From Klebsiella pneumoniae (GTDB lineage Bacteria > Myxococcota_A > UBA796 > GCA-2862545), in contig CAMASI010000007.1 in assembly GCA_945861065.1 (NCBI GenBank), positions 1 to 64,000 on the forward strand: a DNA stretch of 64,000 bases, read 5' to 3'. Position 1 is the stretch's first letter. Each line of letters starts with the position of its first letter. The position numbers and the translations under genes were made by a program. The notes beneath the pieces were generated by a model. The model was given only the letters and a program-made list of their open reading frames with translations. It was not told the origin of the DNA and did not search any database. Positions 1 through 7,927 of this stretch are shown here, in pieces.

Positions 1-1613
1 CGACCCGACGTGGCCGTGAGCCGCACCGCCGTCGCGTGAATTCCCGACGTGTAGGCCACCTCCGCGAGCCCGTTGATGTCGGTGCGCACCGTGGCGGGCA
101 TCGTTCCGCCGCCGTGTTCGACCAGCAACAGCACGTCCACGTTGGGAACGGGAAGTCCGAGTGCGTCCACGCTCGCGACCAACACCGGCATCTCCCCGAC
201 CCCGTCGTTGCGAACCACGGGCCGCCCCGCCACCAAAACCACATGGCGAAGCGGATTGGCCGACGCTGGCGTACGCACGCGACAGCGCACCTGGACGGTA
301 GAACCGACGACGGGCTGGAAGGTCGCCGTATACGCCCCTCCGCCCGCATCTCGCACCGCGCCCACCAACGTGGCGCCAGCGGCGGCACATTCGACCTTGC
401 GCCCGGCAAGCCCGAGGCCCGCTGCATCCAACGCCTTGATCGCCAGTTCGACTTTGCCCGAAGACGTGTCGGCCGTCAGCTCCAACTTCGCGGGCCGCGC
501 GGGCACCACCATAGTTTCCATGACAACGCCGGGCGCGTCCGCGACCAGCCGGGCCGTGAACTTGACCGGCGTATTGGCCGTGACCGCAGCGGGAATCCAT
601 TCGGCTTCGAACAGCCCATCGGACTTGGCTGCGACTGGGCCCACCGTGCCCGACGAGGCCTCGATCAGCACGGTGGCTTTGCCATCGGGTTTGCCGTCGG
701 GCCCAACGTGTTTCACCGACAGAACGAACGGGTGTCCAGGGTCTCCAGCGACTTGTTTAGGCAACGGAAGAAAACCCAACGGCGGGTTTGAGACGCCGAA
801 CTGGAGCGGGTAAGGCTCCTCTTTCGCCGTCCCTCCCTGAACTCGGATCAACGTGGCGCTGGGCACCCCAGGCGGGATCTCCACCCGAATCGTCGCGCCT
901 TTCGGACCCCCAAGCGCCGGACCGAAGTCTCGATCGCCTATGCGAACCACCAGGGCTTCGTCGGCCGCAGCAGGAATTTGCAACTCACGTTGCACGGCCA
1001 CGGGCACGCCTACGAACGCAGACGCAGGCCCGGTTCCCGAAGCGTCGCGAACGCCGATCACGGCGACATACGGGTCCACGACCTTCGCCGTCGTGTACAA
1101 ACCCCGGTGCGTGCCTGCGCCCAACGCGACCACCGGTGTGACCGTGCCGGTTCCGGTTTCGATTCGGACAGCGCCCGTGCCGTCTGCACCGGTCACCTGC
1201 ACCGAAGCCGTCATCCGCTGCCCAACCGTGACGAAGTCCGGCACCAGTTTGACCACCAACGCGTCCGGGAAAGGGGCCAGCACCGGCACCATATAGGACG
1301 AGTTGACGAGCCGTTTGTCCGGCGTGCGCCCATTGATCGCCACGTTGACGTCTTGTGCGACAGACAGGTGCGGCGGCACGAATACGAAGGCGTACAAGCC
1401 AGGGCCGACCTCCTTCCACCCGCTCGCCGTTCCCCGGCTGGCACGGGAGGTGACCCGAAGGTCCACGATGGGCTTGCCTGTCGTGTCCAACGCGATCAGA
1501 ACCACGTCCAAGGCGCGCGCGTCGCCCACCGCCTCGCTGACGGAGAGAATCTCGACCAGCCCGTCGTCGGGAAGGGGAGCAGCAACCGCGAGCCCCAGTA
1601 GCGTCCACAACAA
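1..1613 (-). CDS. secreted protein with Ig-like/invasin-like beta domains, 3' end outside window
   Basis: About 537 residues are in the window and the reading frame stays open to base 1, so the C-terminus is missing. The N-terminus is a short hydrophobic signal peptide (LWTLLGLAVAAP). The rest is a run of Val/Thr/Gly-rich segments of the kind seen in bacterial Ig-like repeats, for example VQVTGADGTGAVRIETG. A TTG at 1613 is chosen because GGAGG lies 5 nt upstream; an in-frame GTG at 1619 sits directly on that GGAGG, and an in-frame TAG lies just beyond it. No catalytic motif was recognised. An export or surface role is inferred from the signal peptide and fold impression only. Confidence 0.7.
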   Translation of the reverse strand, partial: MLWTLLGLAVAAPLPDDGLVEILSVSEAVGDARALDVVLIALDTTGKPIVDLRVTSRASRGTASGWKEVGPGLYAFVFVPPHLSVAQDVNVAINGRTPDKRLVNSSYMVPVLAPFPDALVVKLVPDFVTVGQRMTASVQVTGADGTGAVRIETGTGTVTPVVALGAGTHRGLYTTAKVVDPYVAVIGVRDASGTGPASAFVGVPVAVQRELQIPAAADEALVVRIGDRDFGPALGGPKGATIRVEIPPGVPSATLIRVQGGTAKEEPYPLQFGVSNPPLGFLPLPKQVAGDPGHPFVLSVKHVGPDGKPDGKATVLIEASSGTVGPVAAKSDGLFEAEWIPAAVTANTPVKFTARLVADAPGVVMETMVVPARPAKLELTADTSSGKVELAIKALDAAGLGLAGRKVECAAAGATLVGAVRDAGGGAYTATFQPVVGSTVQVRCRVRTPASANPLRHVVLVAGRPVVRNDGVGEMPVLVASVDALGLPVPNVDVLLLVEHGGGTMPATVRTDINGLAEVAYTSGIHATAVRLTATSG

Positions 1614-1672
1614 TCGCACCTCCGATGGCGCGTTCTACCCGAACAGAACCCTCCGATGACGGGGATTGACCG

Positions 1673-2566
1673 TCAATCCACGAGCCGGGCACGAAAGCGC
1701 TGTTCCGGCAACGGCAGATCTTTGCAAATGTGGCCGTTCACACGACGCGATCCGTCGTCCGAAAGCACCCACCACCGATCTTTAGAATCCCGGACAAGGG
1801 CCTCCGGGACGAGATCTCCGGACAGGTCCTTCACCTTGCGGATCGGCGTTCCCGGCTTCCAGGACCACAACGCAGAGTAGACGCCTGCATCCGCGGGGGC
1901 GCCGGAAAGCAACAGGAATCCGTCGCCATCTGCGACGACGTCGCGGATCCCTCGTCCCTCCAGGTCAATCGGGTGCAATTCCGCCGGGCGAAGCGTCGGC
2001 AACTCGGCCAAGAGTGCGAGGGGACCATCCATCGGGCTGCGCAAACCCAACCACCAGGTGCCGTCGGCGCCCATCGCAGCGCCCTCCAGATTCAAACCGC
2101 CCGCTTTGGGCGCCCGTTGTTCGACTTCGGGGCCGAGCACCGCCCATTCCGGCGCCGTACGAAGTCGGTCGAGCAAGTCGGACAGATCGGCGCCCACTGC
2201 GAAATCCACGCCGCCCTCACGTGCCGTCAACGTCGTCGAAACACGACGTTGTCGCGACGGCGCAGGATCCGCATCCCGGTCCCGGCCCAGCGAGCCTACC
2301 CACCACGTTTCCGGGCCCGACACCACGACCGCCTCGATGTCGCGCTCCCCAGGTTGGGGGAAAACGGTGTCCAAATCAAAGGTTTGAACAGGCGGTCCGG
2401 GTTTGGCCGGGTCGTACACCCTGAGCACATCGTCTTCGTCGGAAGCGACGACCCACAAGGATCCCACACGAACAGCCGCCGAGGCGTCGCACATACCCTC
2501 AAACACGCTGTCGTCTGCGTTGGCTTTGCGGCAACCCGCTGCCCACAGGAGAAGGCACGCCCACAT
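1673..2566 (-). CDS. DUF3616-type lipoprotein
   Basis: This 297-residue protein begins [12 protein letters not shown], a lipoprotein signal whose lipobox (WAAGC) predicts lipidation at Cys12. The body looks like a beta-propeller and carries a segment typical of DUF3616 proteins (LNLEGAAMGADGTWWLGLRSP region, followed by DVVADGDGFLLLSG). The family has no established function. Its ATG overlaps the uvrB stop by one base (TGATG), so it is probably translationally coupled to uvrB, although no functional link is evident. It would sit at the inner face of an envelope membrane. Confidence 0.75.
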   Translation of the reverse strand: MWACLLLWAAGCRKANADDSVFEGMCDASAAVRVGSLWVVASDEDDVLRVYDPAKPGPPVQTFDLDTVFPQPGERDIEAVVVSGPETWWVGSLGRDRDADPAPSRQRRVSTTLTAREGGVDFAVGADLSDLLDRLRTAPEWAVLGPEVEQRAPKAGGLNLEGAAMGADGTWWLGLRSPMDGPLALLAELPTLRPAELHPIDLEGRGIRDVVADGDGFLLLSGAPADAGVYSALWSWKPGTPIRKVKDLSGDLVPEALVRDSKDRWWVLSDDGSRRVNGHICKDLPLPEQRFRARLVD

Positions 2567-4629
2567 CAGCGGGACGCCGCATTCGCGGGTTCAAGTCCCG
2601 CAGACTCTTCTTCGATTCGTTTGATCCGATCCCGCAGCTCAGCCGCGCGTTCGAAATCCAACCGGGCTGCCGCTTCACGCATGTCCCGCCTCAGACGCAA
2701 CAACACGGCCGGCAACTGGTCCGGCGCGATGCCGTCAACCGCGCGTTTCGGCGCCTCGATGGGCACATCCACGTAGTCACCCAAGCCCGAGCTTCCCATG
2801 GAATCGTCGATCGCCCGAACAATCGTCCGCGGAACGATGCCATGCTGCTCGTTGTAGGCCTGCTGGGTGGCACGTCGTCGGGCGGTCTCGTCCATCGCGG
2901 CCATCATGCTGCCCGTGTGGCGGTCGGCGTACAGAATGACCCTTCCGTTGACGTTGCGCGCGGCCCTGCCCATCGTTTGAATGAGGCTCCGTGCGTTGCG
3001 GAGGAAGCCCTCCTTGTCGGCATCCATCACGCACACCAGCGACACCTCCGGCAGGTCCAGACCCTCGCGCAACAGGTTGATTCCCACCAACACGTCAAAG
3101 ACCCCCAACCGAAGGTCGCGCAAGATGTCCATGCGTTCGAGCGTGTCCACATCTGCATGTAGCCACCTCACTTTGACCCCCACCTCAGTCCAATGGCTGG
3201 CGAGTTCTTGGGCCATACGTTTGGTGAGCACCGTGACCAACACACGTTCGTTGCGAGAGACCCGCAACCGGATCTCGGCCAAGGCGTCGTCGACCTGCAC
3301 CGATGCGGGTCGAACCTCCACCTCGGGATCGAGCAGCCCCGTCGGGCGGATGAGCTGTTCCACGATCCGCCCGTGGGCATGGGCCATCTCCCAATCCCCA
3401 GGCGTGGCCGACACGTGAATCACCTTGTCCACGAGCCGCTCGAACTCCTCAAACATCAGCGGTCGATTGTCGAGCGCGCTCGGCAGGCGAAAGCCGTGTT
3501 CCACCAACACCTCTTTGCGCGAGCGATCCCCCCGGTACATCCCTCCGAGTTGCGGGACGGCGATATGGGATTCGTCGACGATGAGCAGCCAGTCGTTCTT
3601 CGGAAAATACTCTACGAGTGTGGGTGGAGGCTCGCCCGTGGCACGGCCGGACAGGTGCCGGCTGTAGTTCTCGATCCCTTTGCAGCGACCGATCTGTTCG
3701 ATCATCTCCAGGTCGAACTGCGTGCGTTGTTCGAGGCGCTGGGCCTCCAGCAGTCGATCCCCCGACCGCAGATGTTCCAAGCGGCCGATCAGCTCGGTGC
3801 GAATGGTGTCGACCGCGCGTTGCAGCTTGTCCTTCGGCGTGACGTAATGACTCGCCGGGTACACCGCGATCTTGTCCAACACAGCGGTGCGGGTGCCACG
3901 GAGCGGGTCGATCATCGTCAGCCGTTCGACTTCGTCTCCAAACAGCTCGATTCGAATCGCCTGCTCATCCGAGTAGGCCGGGAACACATCGATGACGTCA
4001 CCACGAACACGAAAGGTACCCCGGTGAAAATCCACGTCATTGCGCTCATATTGAATCTCGACCAGCTTACGAAGCACGTCCTCGCGACGCGTGTCTCGCC
4101 CAACTTCCAATTGAAGCAACATTCCCTGGTACGCTTCCGCACTCCCCAAGCCATAGATGCATGACACACTTGCGACGATGATGACGTCGTTGCGCTCCAG
4201 CAGCGACCGGGTGGCCGCATGTCGCAACCGGTCGATCTGCTCGTTGATCATCGAGTCTTTTTCAATGTACGTATCCGACGCCGGAATGTAGGCTTCGGGC
4301 TGGAAGTAGTCGTAATACGAAACAAAGTATTCCACGGCATTGTCCGGGAACAACGACTTGAATTCGCTGTAAAGCTGGGCCGCCAAGGTCTTGTTGGGCG
4401 CCAACACCAACGTGGGCCTCCCCCACGATGCAATCACGTTCGCGATCGTGAACGTCTTTCCCGACCCTGTGATGCCGAGCAGGACCTGCTGCGGTGCGCC
4501 TCGATGAAGGCCGTCTAGAAGGGCGGCAATGGCGGAAGGCTGATCTCCCGTCGGTTTGTGGGGCGCCACCAGCGCAAAAGGGGTCCCACCCCGTGGCGGG
4601 CCGACATCGGATTGCAGGGGGGGCCACAT
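2566..4629 (-). CDS. uvrB: excinuclease ABC subunit B
   Basis: UvrB is the damage-verifying helicase-like subunit of nucleotide excision repair; it receives DNA from UvrA and recruits UvrC. The 687-residue protein has Walker A GITGSGKT (about 52-59), the damage-binding beta-hairpin region ([12 protein letters not shown]), the DESH box ([19 protein letters not shown]), helicase motif VI (QTMGRAARN) and a C-terminal UVR motif that contacts UvrC. Length and domain order match the family. The N-terminus is about 15 residues longer than usual before the conserved PTGDQPSAI; no nearer ATG is present. A DUF3616 lipoprotein follows with a one-base overlap. An SOS box was not identified upstream. Confidence 0.97.
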   Translation of the reverse strand: MWPPLQSDVGPPRGGTPFALVAPHKPTGDQPSAIAALLDGLHRGAPQQVLLGITGSGKTFTIANVIASWGRPTLVLAPNKTLAAQLYSEFKSLFPDNAVEYFVSYYDYFQPEAYIPASDTYIEKDSMINEQIDRLRHAATRSLLERNDVIIVASVSCIYGLGSAEAYQGMLLQLEVGRDTRREDVLRKLVEIQYERNDVDFHRGTFRVRGDVIDVFPAYSDEQAIRIELFGDEVERLTMIDPLRGTRTAVLDKIAVYPASHYVTPKDKLQRAVDTIRTELIGRLEHLRSGDRLLEAQRLEQRTQFDLEMIEQIGRCKGIENYSRHLSGRATGEPPPTLVEYFPKNDWLLIVDESHIAVPQLGGMYRGDRSRKEVLVEHGFRLPSALDNRPLMFEEFERLVDKVIHVSATPGDWEMAHAHGRIVEQLIRPTGLLDPEVEVRPASVQVDDALAEIRLRVSRNERVLVTVLTKRMAQELASHWTEVGVKVRWLHADVDTLERMDILRDLRLGVFDVLVGINLLREGLDLPEVSLVCVMDADKEGFLRNARSLIQTMGRAARNVNGRVILYADRHTGSMMAAMDETARRRATQQAYNEQHGIVPRTIVRAIDDSMGSSGLGDYVDVPIEAPKRAVDGIAPDQLPAVLLRLRRDMREAAARLDFERAAELRDRIKRIEEESAGLEPANAASR

Positions 4630-4718
4630 GACCCGCCTTGTAGCCCGAGCCCAATCCGGAGGCGGACAGGTGAAGTCCGGACGCAGGCGGCGTACAAGGT
4701 TGCCCGCCCGGGGGCCCT

Positions 4719-5012
4719 TTGAAATCCAATTCTTACGCCGTCGCTTCGTGCGCGATGGGGCTGATCTCCATGGTCACAGCGTTGTGTTGTTGCTACGGAT
4801 TGCCCTGGAACGCGCTCGCCGTCGTGTTCGGCGCCGTGGCGCTATCGCAATGCAATGCAGACCCCACGCTCGGGGGTCGCGGCCTCGCCACCATCGGGAT
4901 CATCGCAGCGGTGCTGTCGGTAGTCGAGGTCATCGCTGTCATCGTGTTGGCGGTTGGACTCAATGTGGGTGTGCTCCTGCTGAGCCTCGTGGCCGCCCTG
5001 ATCCAAGGCTAG
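4719..5012 (+). CDS. small DUF4190-like membrane protein
   Basis: This 97-residue protein has two to three hydrophobic segments (about 7-45 and 55-95) and the small, Gly/Ala-rich, two-helix layout of DUF4190 proteins, including the [17 protein letters not shown] stretch that commonly follows the loop. It starts at a TTG; an ATG twelve codons downstream ([13 protein letters not shown]) is an alternative. It is divergent from uvrB and is followed by two more small membrane proteins on the same strand, probably one transcript. No biochemical role is known. Confidence 0.65.
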   Translation: MKSNSYAVASCAMGLISMVTALCCCYGLPWNALAVVFGAVALSQCNADPTLGGRGLATIGIIAAVLSVVEVIAVIVLAVGLNVGVLLLSLVAALIQG

Positions 5013-5089
5013 GCCATAAGGACCGCGACGATTCTTGACATCCAGAAGACCGCACGCTAGCGCGCTGGGGTTCACTTACGAGGTGTTTC

Positions 5090-5431
5090 ATGAAGGGTAA
5101 TGTCCGCAATCCCCTGATGGCTTGGCTTCTTTGCTTCATCCCCTGCTTGGGGCCATTCTGGGCGCTGTACAATCTGTTCACTTGGTTGACCGAGATCAAG
5201 GCCTACCTTGAGGACGACAGCATCAACCCGATGATGGAGCTCGTGCTCTGTCTGATCCCGTTCTACTCCTTCTACCTGCTGTTCAAGATGGGCGGCCTCG
5301 TGCAACGCGCACAACAGAAGGCCGGCATGGGCGATGCGCAAGACCAAGGCATCATGTTCGTGGTCTTCAGCATGCTGTGTGTCTTCGGCATCTACAAGAT
5401 TCAGGATGAGCTCAACAAGGCGTGGGCCTGA
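5090..5431 (+). CDS. DUF4234-like membrane protein
   Basis: The protein is 113 residues with three likely membrane helices (about 9-33, 45-65 and 84-102). The pattern NPLMAWLLCFIPCLGPFWALYNL, then a charged turn (WLTEIKAYLEDDSINP) and a second hydrophobic segment (LVLCLIPFYSFYLLFKMG), is that of DUF4234 proteins. An AGGTGT motif precedes the ATG. The stop overlaps the start of the next gene by 10 bases, which indicates co-translation. Function is unknown. Confidence 0.7.
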   Translation: MKGNVRNPLMAWLLCFIPCLGPFWALYNLFTWLTEIKAYLEDDSINPMMELVLCLIPFYSFYLLFKMGGLVQRAQQKAGMGDAQDQGIMFVVFSMLCVFGIYKIQDELNKAWA

Positions 5432-5859
5432 GTTCCTCTGGATCCGCATCGGCGGGTCCTGTTGAATCCCAAAGGTTGACCCCGGCGCGCTCGCGCTGGG
5501 GGCTGCTCGCGGCCGGAGGGACCCTCCTGGCCGCGTTCGCGTTTCTGGCGCAAATCCACGTTTCGGCCTGCCCATTCTACGTGACGACTGGCGTGCCCTG
5601 TCCGGGCTGCGGGATGGTGCGCGCTGGCTTGGCTCTGCTGCAGGGCGACGTCGGCGCCGCCGCGCAACTTCACCCCTTGATCTTCGTGGCGGGGCCCATC
5701 CTGGTGTTGGAATCCGCGGCACTGGCACTTCCCGCCGTCGCCTCTTGGCGGGCGACCTGGCGATGGCCCAACTGGGCCGTGCTGCTCCTCGGTCTGGCGT
5801 TCGTGCTCGTGTGGGCGATCAGGCTCGGCGGAGGCCTCGGTGGCCACCCGGACTGGTGA
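5422..5859 (+). CDS. DUF2752 membrane protein
   Basis: This 145-residue protein has the DUF2752 signature CPGCGMVRA (about residue 60) after a first hydrophobic helix, then two further helices (about 83-105 and 113-135). The paired cysteines and the following Arg are the conserved core of this family, whose function is not established. The GTG start lies inside the end of the preceding gene. It is one of three DUF2752 proteins in the window (others at 30604-30942 and 58989-59447), all sharing the Cys-x2-Cys-Gly core but otherwise different. Confidence 0.8.
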   Translation: MGLSSSGSASAGPVESQRLTPARSRWGLLAAGGTLLAAFAFLAQIHVSACPFYVTTGVPCPGCGMVRAGLALLQGDVGAAAQLHPLIFVAGPILVLESAALALPAVASWRATWRWPNWAVLLLGLAFVLVWAIRLGGGLGGHPDW

Positions 5860-5865
5860 GCCCGA

Positions 5866-7251
5866 CTACAGCACTTCGCCGACCAAATCGTAATCCGACG
5901 CTCGCCGAATCCTGACCCGCCTGATCTGGCCTACAGCCACGTCTGCAGGCGCATTCTGAAGGTACACGACGCCGTCTACGTCCGGTGCCTGCGTGGGCAA
6001 CCGTCCCCGCAACAACAACTCAGTTTCCTCCGACAGCCCCTCCACCAACACGGGTTGGATGGTTCCCACCAACGATTTGAGCTTGCTGCGGCTGATTTTC
6101 TTTTGGCGACGCATCAGCTCCGACTGACGCTGCGTCTTCAGCTTGGCGGGCACGGAGTCCTCCAGCGCGCCCGCGGGGGTTCCATCCTCCGAGAAGTACG
6201 TGAACACGCCGACGTGGTCGAACCGCTGCTCTTCCAAGAAGTCGCAAAGCACCTGGAAATCCGATTCCGTCTCCCCGGGGAAACCGACGATGAATGTCGT
6301 TCGGATGGCAATGTCGGGGACCGCTTTGCGCACACGATCCAGAATCCGCCGCTGGCCATCGGTGGTCACACCCCGACGCATCGCTTTGAGCATCGTCCCG
6401 CTCGCATGTTGCAGCGGAATGTCGAGGTAGCGCACCACTTTCGGGTTGGTCGCAAACTGCTCCAACAACGAGGCGGGCAGCCCATGCGGGTAGGCATAAT
6501 GAAGCCGCAACCACCGAATCCCATCGACCTCCGACAAGGCGCCCAGCAACTTTCCAACGTCGGCGTTGTCGAGGTCTTTCCCGTACGCGGTCGAATCCTG
6601 ACTGACGAGGTTGAGTTCGACCACACCCTGCTCGGCCAGGCTTCGCGCCTCGGCCACAAGGGAGGGGATGGTTCTGGACCTCAGTTTGCCACGCAGGGTG
6701 GGGATGATGCAAAACGCACAACGATGGTCGCAGCCTTCACTGATTTTCAGGTAGGCGCTGGCCTGACTCCACGAATGCACGCGCGGCGCAAACTCGTCGG
6801 GCAGGTACATCGGGACGTCGACATGCGTCTTCGGTGCCGCCTTGTCCCGCGATTTCAGCACCTCAGAAATGCGGTGGTACTCTCCCGTGCCGAGGAACGC
6901 ATCCACCTCCGGCAACTCACTTTCCAACGCGCTGCCGTACCGCTGCACCATACAGCCCGTCACCACCAGCTTGTGTGCGCGCCCCTCCGTGCGGTGTTTC
7001 GCCAACTCGAGCACGGTATCGACAGACTCCTCAGTGGCTGGCTGGATGAAAGAACAGGTGTTGACGACGATGACGTCGGCTTGCGCAGGGTCGTCGACAA
7101 ATGCAAAATCATCCCGTTGCAGCAGGCCCACCATGACCTCGCTGTCCACTCGGTTCTTTGGGCAACCCAAGCTGACGAGGTGCACATTCTGACCCCCAGT
7201 CGTGGACGGGGTCAGCACCGGCCGACTGCTGGTCGTGGTCGATGGGTTCAC
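5866..7251 (-). CDS. rimO: ribosomal protein S12 methylthiotransferase RimO
   Basis: RimO is a radical-SAM methylthiotransferase that modifies a conserved Asp of ribosomal protein S12. The 461-residue protein contains the N-terminal MTTase domain (VSLGCPKNRVDSEVM, with cysteines binding one cluster), the radical SAM triad (CDHRCAFCIIP, near residue 178) and a C-terminal TRAM domain ending LVGEVL. The CPKN sequence and SLGCPKN context favour RimO over MiaB. It overlaps the lolA stop by 4 bases. The N-terminus is about 20 residues longer than in E. coli. Confidence 0.95.
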   Translation of the reverse strand: MNPSTTTSSRPVLTPSTTGGQNVHLVSLGCPKNRVDSEVMVGLLQRDDFAFVDDPAQADVIVVNTCSFIQPATEESVDTVLELAKHRTEGRAHKLVVTGCMVQRYGSALESELPEVDAFLGTGEYHRISEVLKSRDKAAPKTHVDVPMYLPDEFAPRVHSWSQASAYLKISEGCDHRCAFCIIPTLRGKLRSRTIPSLVAEARSLAEQGVVELNLVSQDSTAYGKDLDNADVGKLLGALSEVDGIRWLRLHYAYPHGLPASLLEQFATNPKVVRYLDIPLQHASGTMLKAMRRGVTTDGQRRILDRVRKAVPDIAIRTTFIVGFPGETESDFQVLCDFLEEQRFDHVGVFTYFSEDGTPAGALEDSVPAKLKTQRQSELMRRQKKISRSKLKSLVGTIQPVLVEGLSEETELLLRGRLPTQAPDVDGVVYLQNAPADVAVGQIRRVRIRRASDYDLVGEVL

Positions 7252-7859
7252 TGCATGCCCCCCGTAGCGTCTATGACTGTCGCGCCGACCGGCGGCGGGA
7301 AGCGGAATCGGTCGGCAGCAATCGGGCCCACCCGCACCTCGGAGAACGCCACTTCCGTGACCGAGCCGAGCGCATCCAACACGACGACGGATTGGACCGT
7401 GAGGTCCACGGCGAGACGAAGCCGCACCGAGGCCACCATCCCGTCCGGCGTGCGCGGCACGAGCGACAGAAGCACGCCAGAGGCATCGTCAGAAACGAGG
7501 TCCACGACAAAATACTCGTCCAGCGTGTCCAGCGATTGAAGGAGGCCCAACGCAGGTGTGGCCGCAATTTCGCCGGCCGGCCCCTTCAGGTAGGTGTGGT
7601 CCATCGGGGTCCAGGCGACGAGCGTATGGCCATCACAGGCATACACGCGTCCGTCCGCCGCGAAATCCCATCGAAACTGCCCAGGCCGTTGCAGGGCCAA
7701 CGACCCACGGTCTGACGACTCGCCCCAGGATGACCGGGTCGTTTGCACAAACTTCGCTTCAAAGCCGGGCGCCCGTACATAGCGCGCTTCAATTCGGGCG
7801 ACGGCAACTGTCGCATCCGACGCTACGGCCTGATTCACCATGAAGACGACCTGCCACAT
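7248..7859 (-). CDS. lolA: outer-membrane lipoprotein carrier LolA
   Basis: LolA shuttles lipoproteins through the periplasm from LolCDE to the outer membrane. The ATG at 7859 is chosen because GGAGG lies 5 nt upstream and it gives a compact signal peptide (MWQVVFMVNQAVASDA). The mature part shows the LolA pattern: a helix with IEARYVRAPGFEAKFVQT, then SLALQRPGQFRWDF, DGHTLVAWTPMDHTY and a C-terminal hydrophobic half-barrel. The length (203 residues) is normal. It lies between ftsK and rimO on the same strand. The many lipoproteins in this window would be its clients (inference). Confidence 0.88.
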   Translation of the reverse strand: MWQVVFMVNQAVASDATVAVARIEARYVRAPGFEAKFVQTTRSSWGESSDRGSLALQRPGQFRWDFAADGRVYACDGHTLVAWTPMDHTYLKGPAGEIAATPALGLLQSLDTLDEYFVVDLVSDDASGVLLSLVPRTPDGMVASVRLRLAVDLTVQSVVVLDALGSVTEVAFSEVRVGPIAADRFRFPPPVGATVIDATGGMQ

Positions 7860-7927
7860 CACCACCTCCGCGCGTGGGACGGGCGGCCCCGCCGTTATCA
7901 TCGATCTTCACGCCGGATATAACGTGG

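Noticed and set aside
36-1296. Several plus-strand reading frames of 120-250 residues
   Set aside because: They are antisense to the minus-strand gene that has a signal peptide and GGAGG site; their composition (Arg/Pro/Ser/Thr) is typical of shadow frames in GC-rich DNA.
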